Assembly: GCF_002277955.1 (NCBI RefSeq)
Contig: NZ_CP018477.1
Span: forward strand, 3,431,206-3,495,205
Reading direction: 5' to 3'
Source of the DNA: Thermogutta terrifontis
Lineage (GTDB): Bacteria > Planctomycetota > Planctomycetia > Pirellulales > Thermoguttaceae
DNA length: 64,000 bases
Numbering within the stretch: position 1 is the stretch's first letter; every line of letters begins with the position of its first letter. The translations under genes were made by a program, and so were the position numbers. Below the pieces are notes generated by a model. That model did not search any database and had not been told where the DNA came from. It was given only the letters and a program-made list of their open reading frames with translations. This document shows, in pieces, positions 19,614 to 27,969 of this stretch.

Positions 19614-19907
19614 ATGAGCCTGACTCGCCAGGAAATTGAGAAAGTGGCACTTTTGGCGAGATTGATTCTCACCCCCGAGGAAGTGGACGAGATGACCGGA
19701 CAGCTCGGGCGGGTGCTGGAATACATGGCTTTGTTGAACGAGGTCGATACGGAAGGTGTAGAACCGCTGGCCCATGCCGTGGAATTCGCCAACGTGTTTC
19801 GTGAAGATCGTGTGGAGAAAAGTCTGGATCGCGAAATAGCCCTGGCGAATGCCCCCCATCGAGATGACGAATGTTACCTCGTTCCGGCGGTTTTGGGCGA
19901 CGTATGA
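19614..19907 (+). CDS. gatC: Asp-tRNA(Asn)/Glu-tRNA(Gln) amidotransferase subunit C
   Basis: 97 aa, normal length. Family signature is clear: MSLTRQEIEKVALLARLILT at the start, EVDEMTGQLGRVLEYMALLNEVDTEGVEPL in the middle and FREDRVEKSLDREIALANAP with a C-terminal YLVPAVL. GatC wraps around GatA and stabilises the GatCAB trimer that converts Glu-tRNA(Gln) and/or Asp-tRNA(Asn) to the amide form in the cytoplasm. It begins the gatC-gatA-gatB gene run; gatA follows after 42 bp. Confidence 0.95.
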   Translation: MSLTRQEIEKVALLARLILTPEEVDEMTGQLGRVLEYMALLNEVDTEGVEPLAHAVEFANVFREDRVEKSLDREIALANAPHRDDECYLVPAVLGDV

Positions 19908-19949
19908 GTTTTCAGGGATCCGTGTCTCGAGCAATTGTTCCGATCGGCG

Positions 19950-21527
19950 ATGACGAGTCTCGACAGATTCCCGTTTGACAGGTGTGCCAGTGAACTCCTG
20001 GTGGCTCTCCGTGACGGGCACGTTACCTCAGAAGATTTGGTTCAGGCGGCGCTGGCCCAGATTGAAAAGTACGATCCACACGTGGGGGCATTCCTTGCGG
20101 TGCGGGGCGAGAAGGCGCTGGACCAGGCCAGGGAGATCGATCGTCGGCGAGCCCGAGGGGAGAAACTCGGCCTGCTGGCGGGAATTCCCGTGGCAGTCAA
20201 AGATAATCTCTGCATGGAGGGAGAGCCCACTACGTGCGCCTCGCGGATGCTGGCAAATTTTGTACCTCCCTATGATGCCACGGTGGTGGCAAGACTCAAA
20301 GCGGCAGATGCAGTCATCATTGGCAAGACCAACCTTGACGAATTTGCGATGGGCGGATCGACGGAAACGTCCGCCTTTCAGAAAACCCGCAATCCCTGGG
20401 ATCTGGAGCGGATACCCGGTGGCTCGAGTGGGGGAGCGGCAGCCTGCGTGGCTGCCCGAATGGTGCCGCTGTCGGTGGGGAGTGACACGGGCGGTTCGAT
20501 CCGACAACCAGCGGCCCTCTGCGGAGTAACGGGATTGAAACCCACCTACGGCCGGGTGAGTCGGTACGGTTTGGTAGCGTTCGCCAGCAGTCTCGATCAG
20601 ATCGGGCCCTTGGCTCAATCGGTGGAAGACTGTGCTTTGCTGCTGGAGGTCCTGGCCGGTCACGACCCGCGGGATGCCACGTCAATTAACAGGCCGGTGC
20701 CGCCCTATCGTGAACTGGTCTCTCAACGGCCAGATGCCATCAAGATCGGCTATGTTCCGGAAATGCTCAGCGACGGTGTATCGCCTGACGTGGTGCGGAC
20801 GATGGAAGAAACGCTCAACGTGTTTCGATCACTGGGAGCGGAAATCCGAGAGGTCGCGCTGCCCCACGCCCGATATGCCGTGGCCACCTACTACATCATC
20901 GCGTGCAGTGAGGCCTCCAGTAATCTTGCTCGGTATGACGGCGTGCATTACGGATATCGGACCGACGAAAAGGCCATGCTGGCGGAACTGGCCGAGGAAC
21001 GCCGTCGGTTGCAGCAAGAGGGCAATCTGGCTGCGCTGGATGATCTCGACACGGCCCTGGTTCGGCTGTATCGGAAAACCCGGGCGGAAGGCTTTGGAGC
21101 GGAGGTCAAACGGCGGATCATGCTCGGGACTTACGCGCTGAGCGCCGGATATTATGACGCCTATTATCTCAAGGCACTCAAGGTCCGAAGGCTTATCCGT
21201 CAGGATTACGACCAGGCGTTTGAAAGGGTGGATATGATCCTCGGACCGGTGACACCGGCCCCGGCTTTCCGAATTGGCGAGAAAATCAACGATCCATTAG
21301 CGATGTACCTGTTCGACCTGTTCACGGTAAGTGCAAACCTCGCCGGGATTCCAGCCCTGGCCTTCCCAGCGGGGTTGAGCACAGAAGGACTGCCCATCGG
21401 AGTGCAGCTGCAGGGACCACCGCTTTCTGAAGAGCGATTACTGCAAATGGGGTATTTGTTTCAGCAGGTGACGGACTGGCATCGGCGTCGTCCACCATTG
21501 ATCGAAAACGATCGACTCCTGTCCTGA
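19950..21527 (+). CDS. gatA: Asp-tRNA(Asn)/Glu-tRNA(Gln) amidotransferase subunit A
   Basis: 525 aa from ATG 19950 (a TTG five codons earlier is also open). The amidase-signature triad is present: Lys in AVKDN, the cis-Ser in GSDTGGSIRQPAALCG and the nucleophile Ser in IPGGSSGGAAACVA. Downstream are LKPTYGRVSRYGLVAFASSLDQIGP, the tRNA-amidotransferase stretch GVHYGYR, and the end motif NLAGIPALAFPAG...LPIGVQLQGP. GatA releases ammonia from glutamine for GatB. A stretch AMLAELAEERRRLQQEGNLAALDDLDT is longer than I expect for the family and may be a local insertion. Confidence 0.95.
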   Translation: MTSLDRFPFDRCASELLVALRDGHVTSEDLVQAALAQIEKYDPHVGAFLAVRGEKALDQAREIDRRRARGEKLGLLAGIPVAVKDNLCMEGEPTTCASRMLANFVPPYDATVVARLKAADAVIIGKTNLDEFAMGGSTETSAFQKTRNPWDLERIPGGSSGGAAACVAARMVPLSVGSDTGGSIRQPAALCGVTGLKPTYGRVSRYGLVAFASSLDQIGPLAQSVEDCALLLEVLAGHDPRDATSINRPVPPYRELVSQRPDAIKIGYVPEMLSDGVSPDVVRTMEETLNVFRSLGAEIREVALPHARYAVATYYIIACSEASSNLARYDGVHYGYRTDEKAMLAELAEERRRLQQEGNLAALDDLDTALVRLYRKTRAEGFGAEVKRRIMLGTYALSAGYYDAYYLKALKVRRLIRQDYDQAFERVDMILGPVTPAPAFRIGEKINDPLAMYLFDLFTVSANLAGIPALAFPAGLSTEGLPIGVQLQGPPLSEERLLQMGYLFQQVTDWHRRRPPLIENDRLLS

Positions 21528-21611
21528 AATCGTTGTCCGGCGACTTTGAATGAGCCGGTGCGCAACGTTGAGGCCAGATGGGATTGAGCAGGACTGAATG
21601 GCAAAGATCAG

Positions 21612-23093
21612 ATGAGCATGGGCGAAAGACCCTACAAAATTGTGATCGGCTTGGAAGTCCACGTGCAGTTGCTCACGGAGAGCAAGCTTTTTTGTGGATG
21701 TTCCACGAAGTTCGGGGCCCCGCCGAACACACAGACCTGCCCTGTCTGTATCGGGATGCCGGGGGTTCTGCCGGTGATGAATCGTAAGGCGTTTGAACTC
21801 GCCGTGAAAACGGGGCTTGCGCTCAATGGCGAGATTGCTCGATTTAGTAAGTGGGACAGAAAAAATTACTACTATCCCGATTTGCCCAAGGGCTATCAGA
21901 TCAGTCAGTACGATCTGCCGATCTGTCGAGGTGGTTACTTGGATATTCCCGCTGAGGACGGCGAGGGAACACGGCGGATCGGGATCATCCGCGTCCATCT
22001 CGAAGAAGACGCCGGCAAAAGCATGCATGACGAGAAAGCCGGTCGGGCGGACAGCCGAATCGATTTGAATCGGGCGGGTACGCCTCTTTTGGAAATCGTC
22101 ACCAAACCTGATTTGCGTTCACCGACGGAGGCGAAAACGTTTCTCACGGAGCTGAAGTTGCTCCTTAACTATCTGGAAGTTTCGGACTGCAATATGCAGG
22201 AGGGAAGTTTGCGGGTGGATGCGAACATCAATCTCCACATTCCCACTGACGACGGCCAGTACGTTGCCACGCCGATCGTGGAAGTAAAAAACATGAACAG
22301 CTTTCGGGCGGTGGAGCGGGCCCTCACCTACGAAGCGCAGCGGCAGTACGAAGCCTTTCTGGAAACTGGGCACAAATTGGGAGATGTGCCCAAGCAGACC
22401 CGTGGCTGGGATGAAGACGCCCAAATTACACGACCTCAGCGATCCAAGGAAGAGTCCAGCGATTATCGATATTTTCCAGAGCCGGATCTGGTGCCGGTCA
22501 CGATCACGGAGGAAGAATTGGAACGCATTCGTGCGACCCTCGGTGAATTGCCGGCGGAGATCCGACGCCGATTGCAAACAACCTACCAGATCACAGCCTA
22601 CGACAGTGATGTGATCGTCAATCAGGGGCGGGCATTCGTGGACTACTACTGCCGTTTGGCGCAAGGATGCGGGGATGGGAAAATGGCTGCCAACTGGGTG
22701 CAGCAGGATGTGCTCCGCACGCTCAACGAGCGTCAATGGACAATTGCCCAGTTTCCTGTGAGTGCGGACAACCTCGCGGAGCTTCTTCGAAAGGTCCGCG
22801 GCGGTGAGTTGGACACCGCCAAGGCTCGAATGGTCTTTGCGGAGATGGTGGAACAATGTTGCTCCGCGGGGGAAGCCATCCAGCGACTGGGAATTGTGCA
22901 GGTGGACGAAGGCGAACTGCGACGGCTGTGTGAGGAACTTGTCGCCGCCAATCCCCGGGTGGTCGCGGAAGTAAAAGCGGGAAAAGATAAGGCGATCGGC
23001 AGCCTCGTCGGTCAGGCGAAAAAACGCAATCCGAATATCAACCCCGCTCGGGTGAAGGAAATCTGCCTCGAATTGATCCAGCGCCAGTCCTGA
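21612..23093 (+). CDS. gatB: Asp-tRNA(Asn)/Glu-tRNA(Gln) amidotransferase subunit B
   Basis: 493 aa, slightly longer than the usual ~475. Diagnostic motifs: YKIVIGLEVHVQLLTESKLFCGCS, PNTQTCPVCIGMPGVLPV (metal-binding Cys), FSKWDRKNYYYPDLPKGYQISQYDLPI, HLEEDAGKSMHD, DLNRAGTPLLEIVTKPDL, CNMQEGSLRVDANI, and the C-terminal tRNA-binding YqeY-like tail ending in LVGQAKKRNPNINPARVKEICLELI. GatB holds the kinase-transamidase site. It is followed directly by an SAM hydroxide adenosyltransferase gene whose first possible ATG touches its stop codon. Confidence 0.96.
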   Translation: MSMGERPYKIVIGLEVHVQLLTESKLFCGCSTKFGAPPNTQTCPVCIGMPGVLPVMNRKAFELAVKTGLALNGEIARFSKWDRKNYYYPDLPKGYQISQYDLPICRGGYLDIPAEDGEGTRRIGIIRVHLEEDAGKSMHDEKAGRADSRIDLNRAGTPLLEIVTKPDLRSPTEAKTFLTELKLLLNYLEVSDCNMQEGSLRVDANINLHIPTDDGQYVATPIVEVKNMNSFRAVERALTYEAQRQYEAFLETGHKLGDVPKQTRGWDEDAQITRPQRSKEESSDYRYFPEPDLVPVTITEEELERIRATLGELPAEIRRRLQTTYQITAYDSDVIVNQGRAFVDYYCRLAQGCGDGKMAANWVQQDVLRTLNERQWTIAQFPVSADNLAELLRKVRGGELDTAKARMVFAEMVEQCCSAGEAIQRLGIVQVDEGELRRLCEELVAANPRVVAEVKAGKDKAIGSLVGQAKKRNPNINPARVKEICLELIQRQS

Positions 23094-23975
23094 ATGGCGC
23101 TGGTTCTTTCGGTAAATGTGCCGTCGGTCAAGAAACCTCTTCCAGCCGAAACGTTGACATCGGGTTGTTCGATCGGTGCCGTGCAGGACGGTGGTATGGG
23201 AGCCCTTGTGACACTCACGACGGATTTTGGTCGGGACAGTATCTACGTCGCCCAGTTGAAGGCAGTCCTGCTTTCGATCAATCGGCGACTCACCATCGTG
23301 GACGTTACCCATGAAATCCCGCCTCAAGATGTGGTCAGCGGCGCATGGGTTCTGCGTCACACAGTTCCTTACTTTCCGGAAGGCAGTTTTCATCTGGCGG
23401 TGATTGATCCGGGCGTGGGAACCGAGCGACGCTGTTTGGCGGTGGATTGGGAAGGCCGATATATCGTGGCGCCCGACAACGGTTTGCTGACGTTCCTCTA
23501 CCAGTTATCCGCTCCTCGAAGGGCCGTTTGGATAGAAAATCGCGCGTATTTTCGTGCTGAAGTCAGCAGCACGTTCCATGGTCGCGACCTGATGGGACCC
23601 GCGCTGGCATGGTTGACCCACGGCATTCCGCTTGAGGAACTTGGACCGTCCGCGCAAAAGTGGGTGGAACTCTCCGATGATTGGCGGCCTCGTGTTGGCG
23701 ATCGTGAAATACAAGGCCGGATCGTGTTTGTCGATCGCTTTGGCAATTTAATCACTAATATTGGGAAAGATTGCTGGCCCCAGCAAGTAAGGCCGGTGAT
23801 TAAAGCGGGAGATTATCAATTGGCAGAGCTCAGCCGGACATACGGTGAGCATCCGCCGGGTAGTCTGATTGCGCTGTTTGGCTCACAGGGCTATTTGGAA
23901 ATTGCTGTCGTCAACGGAAGTGCAGCCGAGCAGACGAAGCTTACTGTGGGTACGCCTGTTTTGGTGACGTGGTGA
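23094..23975 (+). CDS. SAM hydroxide adenosyltransferase (DUF62 family)
   Basis: 293 aa from the ATG abutting the gatB stop; a second start at ATG 23196 gives 259 aa and places the family's opening (MGALVTLTTDFG) at the N-terminus, with a GGACGGTGG-like site upstream, so it may be the true start. Motifs: TTDFGRDSIYVAQLKAVL, IVDVTHEIPPQDV, LAVIDPGVGTERR, VAPDNGLLT, GRDLMGPALA, VFVDRFGNLITNI and FGSQGYLEIAVVNGSA. The family uses water-derived hydroxide to split S-adenosylmethionine into adenosine and methionine; related enzymes halogenate it. Asp-Arg-His side chains typical of the hydroxide branch (FGRD, R-H in the C-terminal half) favour hydrolysis. Sits between gatB and bioA in one transcription unit. 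Confidence 0.88.
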   Translation: MALVLSVNVPSVKKPLPAETLTSGCSIGAVQDGGMGALVTLTTDFGRDSIYVAQLKAVLLSINRRLTIVDVTHEIPPQDVVSGAWVLRHTVPYFPEGSFHLAVIDPGVGTERRCLAVDWEGRYIVAPDNGLLTFLYQLSAPRRAVWIENRAYFRAEVSSTFHGRDLMGPALAWLTHGIPLEELGPSAQKWVELSDDWRPRVGDREIQGRIVFVDRFGNLITNIGKDCWPQQVRPVIKAGDYQLAELSRTYGEHPPGSLIALFGSQGYLEIAVVNGSAAEQTKLTVGTPVLVTW

Positions 23976-23983
23976 AAAAAGCC

Positions 23984-25336
23984 ATGGACGAGAAAGAAAA
24001 AGAATTACTCCGCCAGTGGGACCGCACGATTTATTGGCATGCGTTTACTCAAATGGCGGAGTACGAACCATTTATTATCGAGAGTGCGCAGGGATGTCGG
24101 CTCATCGATATTGATGGGCGAGAGTATATCGACGGAGTGGCCAGCCTCTGGTGCAATGTGCACGGGCATCGTCATCCGCGGCTGGACCAGGCGATTCGAG
24201 AGCAATTAGACAAAGTGGCGCACGTGACGTCCCTGGGCTGTTCCAATCCGACCACCATTCGTCTGGCGAAGCGTCTAACCGAGATTGCTCCGCCGGGACT
24301 CAATCATGTGTTCTTTGCGGATAGTGGTGCGGGGGCGGTGGAGGTGGCTCTCAAGGTGGCGTTTCAGTACTGGCGTCAGATTCCTGATCCTCAACCGCAG
24401 AAGACGCTCTTCCTGGCACTTGGCGAGGCGTACCACGGAGACACGCTGGGCGCGGTGAGTGTGGGGGGAGTGGACCGGTTCAATGCCGTGTTTCAGCCGC
24501 TTATGTTTCCCACAATTCGGCTGCCCTGCCCCGACACGTATCGAACCCCCGAGGGAGTCTCGCCCGAGAAACTGGCTGACTACTATCTTGCGCAGCTCGA
24601 AGAGGTGTTGCGCCGCGAACACGCACGGATCGTCGGAATGATCGTGGAGCCCCTGGTGCAATGCGCCGCGGGTATGGTCGTTCATCCACCGGGGTATTTA
24701 CGGGGGGTTCGGGAGTTGACCAGGAAATATGGGGTGTTGCTCATTGCCGACGAGGTGGCGGTGGGATTCGGCCGAACCGGCCGAATGTTCGCCTGCCAAC
24801 ACGAAGGAGTCACGCCGGATTTGCTCTGTTTGGGAAAAGGGCTCACGGGCGGATATTTGCCCGTCGCTGCTACTCTGGTCACGGATGAGATCTACAACGC
24901 CTTTTTGGGTGACTACACTTCACTGCGGACATTCTTTCACGGTCATACATACGGTGGAAATCCGCTGGGAGCGGCCGTGGCACTGGCAAATCTCGATGTG
25001 TTCCAGGAAGAACGCACTCTGGAACAACTCCCCCCCAAAATCGAGCGGCTGGCCAGCCATCTGCAAAGGATCGCCGAACGACCGCATGTGGGCCACGTGC
25101 GTCAGTGTGGGCTGATTGCCGGCATCGAGTTGGTTCACGATAAGGCCACCAAACGGCCTTATCCCTGGACGGAACGCCGCGGGTGGCAGGTCTGCCAGTA
25201 TGCCCGGCAGGAGGGAGTTTTTCTTCGACCCCTGGGAGACGTGATCGTCATTTTCCCACCGCTGGCAATCAGCCTCGAGGAAATCGACCACATCTGCCAG
25301 GCTGTGGAGCGAGGCATCATTGCCGTGACGGAGTAA
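23984..25336 (+). CDS. bioA: Adenosylmethionine-8-amino-7-oxononanoate aminotransferase
   Basis: 450 aa from ATG 23984, with GGTGA 8 bases upstream; a GTG at 23969 overlaps the previous stop. Class III aminotransferase with the BioA-specific opening WDRTIYWHAFTQMAEYEPFII, GVASLWCNVHGHRHPRLDQAI, VFFADSGAGAVEVALK, YHGDTLGAVSVGG, LLIADEVAVGFGRTG, the PLP lysine in LCLGKGLTGGYLPVAAT and FFHGHTYGGNPLGAAVALANL. It makes 7,8-diaminononanoate in biotin synthesis using SAM as amino donor. Its place after an SAM-degrading enzyme is notable. No other bio gene is in the window. Confidence 0.93.
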   Translation: MDEKEKELLRQWDRTIYWHAFTQMAEYEPFIIESAQGCRLIDIDGREYIDGVASLWCNVHGHRHPRLDQAIREQLDKVAHVTSLGCSNPTTIRLAKRLTEIAPPGLNHVFFADSGAGAVEVALKVAFQYWRQIPDPQPQKTLFLALGEAYHGDTLGAVSVGGVDRFNAVFQPLMFPTIRLPCPDTYRTPEGVSPEKLADYYLAQLEEVLRREHARIVGMIVEPLVQCAAGMVVHPPGYLRGVRELTRKYGVLLIADEVAVGFGRTGRMFACQHEGVTPDLLCLGKGLTGGYLPVAATLVTDEIYNAFLGDYTSLRTFFHGHTYGGNPLGAAVALANLDVFQEERTLEQLPPKIERLASHLQRIAERPHVGHVRQCGLIAGIELVHDKATKRPYPWTERRGWQVCQYARQEGVFLRPLGDVIVIFPPLAISLEEIDHICQAVERGIIAVTE

Positions 25337-25396
25337 ACAATGCCCGCGTATGGGGCTCGCCCGCATCCGACAGCTACCGAACCACCGCGCGGGGCT

Positions 25397-26782
25397 TCAC
25401 AACGTAACGGTTACCAACTCGATTCCCTCGTCGGCACCGAGATTGCGAGAGTATTTCTTTTCTCGGGGGTTATTCCAGTGCTCGTGAACGCCCAAACTGG
25501 TCAGGCGTTCCGTAGGTTCAGGGTGATTGGGGTCGTAGAACGTTCCGGAGGGCGGTTTATCGGCGAGGGCGGCCTCGTGGAGATAGTCGTCCACACCTCC
25601 TTTGCGTGGGAACGGCGTGCCTTCTGCATAGAGGAAGTCGAAGGCCACAGAATCGATGGCCACCGGATCCTGAGATGCAAACAAGCTGCACGACCATTGG
25701 TCTTCCATTGGGGGAATATGCATTTTCTGCGGGACGGGGTCACGTGGATGAACTCCGGAAAAGAGACCGTCAATCAGGTACAACACCGTCTTACCGCCTA
25801 GATGAGCGTGCCCCATCAAATCCACCAGCGGACGATAGATCCGCGGCGTATTCGAGAAGCAATGGGGATGCATGTCGTAGTAATTCTCCTGCACGGGCCA
25901 GCGGATCAGCGACCCGTAGTGGTTTTTGGCACACAGTGTGACGCCCGCCCCGCTGTGGGCTTTGAAGTTCGCAAAATTGATGAGATAATCAGCTTCAGCA
26001 AAGCACTTAGGGATGACATCCTGGGCCACTCCCCGGGGGCGGGCACTCCAGTAAAGGGGCACATCCGACGCTTCAACTTTAATTCGTCCAAACTTCCCAG
26101 CATAGTCCACATATTGAACGTCTTTATAATGGGCATGAAGGATGTCGTAGTACTCGTGGACGAGATAAGCGAGCGTGTCGCAGATAGTGATGTCAGCAGG
26201 CTTGACACCCACCTCATCCACCAACTGTCGGAGGAGCGCGAGAATCATCTGCGGTGACGTGTTCATGTAATTTTCGCGTCTGATAAAACGATAAGTTTCC
26301 GGATCAACGACGTTTTCTCGAAAGATCATCCCCACCCAGTTCGGCTTGATCGCGATTTTCTGACCTGGCTGGTAACCCTGAGCGACACCGTTGCGGGTGG
26401 TGTTGAGGTGGCGGAAAAGTTTGTCCCAGGCTTCTTTGACGGCATTTGCTCCAGTGAGACGGCACACCGCGTGATCCATCATCTGATTGACGCGGTCCTG
26501 CTTGACGTGATTTCCTTCCCACCACCGGCCGTCGTCAGGGCCTTTCCACTCCACCACCCCGGGATCGTGCGCCCAGACCACACGGCCAGGGAAAATCCCC
26601 TTGCCCCGACCAATGGGTTTGAGAGGAACGGGCTGATCCGAAACAACCTCTTCAGAGCGGCCAAACTTGGTCGCGGTGAAAAGGCCCGCAAGCGCTGCGG
26701 AGCTGCCGATGAAGTGACGGCGACTGACGCATGAGAAGTCGGGTGCTTCCGCGGCGTAGGGACGATGGCAACGATCCGACAT
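25397..26782 (-). CDS. Tat-exported DUF362 domain protein
   Basis: 461 aa from ATG 26782. The N-terminus carries a twin-arginine motif (VSRRHFIGSSAALAGLFTA), so the protein is probably folded before export. The body matches DUF362: KIAIKPNWVGMI, MILALLRQLVDEVGVKPADITICDTLAYL, AEADYLINFANFKAHSGAGVTLCAKNHYGSLI and DPVAIDSVAFDFLYAEG near the end. DUF362 occurs in uncharacterised Fe-S-linked proteins; no classical ferredoxin CxxCxxC is present here. Function unknown. Convergent with bioA, 60 bp apart. Confidence 0.8.
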   Translation of the reverse strand: MSDRCHRPYAAEAPDFSCVSRRHFIGSSAALAGLFTATKFGRSEEVVSDQPVPLKPIGRGKGIFPGRVVWAHDPGVVEWKGPDDGRWWEGNHVKQDRVNQMMDHAVCRLTGANAVKEAWDKLFRHLNTTRNGVAQGYQPGQKIAIKPNWVGMIFRENVVDPETYRFIRRENYMNTSPQMILALLRQLVDEVGVKPADITICDTLAYLVHEYYDILHAHYKDVQYVDYAGKFGRIKVEASDVPLYWSARPRGVAQDVIPKCFAEADYLINFANFKAHSGAGVTLCAKNHYGSLIRWPVQENYYDMHPHCFSNTPRIYRPLVDLMGHAHLGGKTVLYLIDGLFSGVHPRDPVPQKMHIPPMEDQWSCSLFASQDPVAIDSVAFDFLYAEGTPFPRKGGVDDYLHEAALADKPPSGTFYDPNHPEPTERLTSLGVHEHWNNPREKKYSRNLGADEGIELVTVTL

Positions 26783-27070
26783 GACTGGCCCTCCCTTTTC
26801 AAAAATAACGGATAACGTGTCTGCTTCTCCCGGTAGCGTTAATATACCGCGATCGATCAGTCGGGAGAATCACTTGTTTCTGATTCGTTTCGCATATGAC
26901 GGCCCAGATGTGTCGCTGGCAATAAGTATTGCCGAGCCACCTCGCGGCTTGAAACTCCATCAAGCGCCGACGTTGCCACAGCTGCGAGTCATCGAAAGGA
27001 ACGGTGAAACACGGCCCCTCTCCCGACGGGCGCACTTTTAACGTAATGGCTCGATGATCGGCATGAGTGG

Positions 27071-27382
27071 TCAACCACCGTCTTTGATGTCGAATACATC
27101 GTCAGGAGAGATCGCTGGGGCGTGATGGCTCTCTGTGCCGCTTACGTGTTCGGTGTGCCCCTCGCCACCTGATCCCGTCGGTTTGGGGCCCGCGCAGGGA
27201 CGCTTGAGAAAGGCAATCCAGCCCATGATTCCTTTCGCGTCCTTGTAGTATTCCACCGCCACGAGTTCCCAACCCTGCTGACCAACGGCATTGAGCTCGT
27301 CCTGAAGGGCGAGCTCCGAGCGACGCGTGAGAAACATGTACTCCCACCGCTGCTGGGCCTGGATGATCGCCGTCTTCGTCAT
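27071..27382 (-). CDS. DUF4177-like small protein
   Basis: 103 aa from ATG 27382, fixed by a strong AGGAGGTGG site upstream. The first ~60 residues read as the short DUF4177 beta-alpha fold: QRWEYMFLTRRSELALQDEL followed by GQQGWELVAVEYYK and IMGWIAFLKRP. A ~40-residue polar tail rich in Gly/His/Ser/Asp follows. No signal peptide. The role of this family is unknown. It stands alone upstream of the DUF362 gene on the same strand, with 288 bp between them. Confidence 0.65.
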   Translation of the reverse strand: MTKTAIIQAQQRWEYMFLTRRSELALQDELNAVGQQGWELVAVEYYKDAKGIMGWIAFLKRPCAGPKPTGSGGEGHTEHVSGTESHHAPAISPDDVFDIKDGG

Positions 27383-27861
27383 GCGCCACCTCCTTCTGCC
27401 AGAAGACAAACCAAATGGCTCAATTGAAACGAGCCGAATGACCCGAGTGTGAGGTTTGTGCTGTCAACGAACGTCACGCAGCGATGACTTTCTGGCCCCC
27501 CTTAATCTAATCCGGCCGAGGACAGTTGAAAAGTTGCGGCAGAGCCGCGATGTGTCGGCCCGAATAAGAAAAATGTTTCCTTGGAAGAGGAAATCGCACT
27601 GCACTGCGGGCCTGAAAATCCTCTCGTGACGGCGCCGACCCAGGGCTGCCGGTCGCGGCGATCACGGATTCTCCGCTGGCGGGGAATGGCAATGATGGGA
27701 TTTTATACCTCAGGATGGTGCAGGGAACCGACCGAACGACCTCCTGCGCCATGCCCATTTCTGCAAAAACCCGAGAGATGTTACGCGCCCGACGTGTCAC
27801 AACGGCGATTCATGGGTCGCCCCAACCGGAATCCAACGGCGTCACTTGTGTTTGACGCCCT

Positions 27862-27943
27862 GTAGGGACAATTCATGAATTGCCCCTACAACACATTGAG
27901 CTTTTGGCCTCTCGCAGCTCCAAACGAAAAGTGGGGATGAGGC
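27862..27943 (+). repeat. Dispersed composite palindromic repeat (copy 27.9 kb)
   Basis: Starts with GTAGGGACAATTCATGAATTGCCCCTAC (one mismatch from a perfect 28-bp palindrome), then CACATTGAGC, a GGCCTCTC block and AAAAGTGGGGATGAGGC. The same order of blocks is seen at 41687-41764, 48685-48764 and 52489-52570. A reverse-oriented second module (ATGCCCATTTCTGCAAAAACC) lies nearby at about 27752-27775. The rest of 27383-27969 shows no gene. Confidence 0.7.
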
Positions 27944-27969
27944 AAAAGGCCCTCCGGCAGTATGCCGGT

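Noticed and set aside
22119-23393. 424-codon minus-strand frame over gatB
   Set aside because: Antisense shadow of a certain gene.
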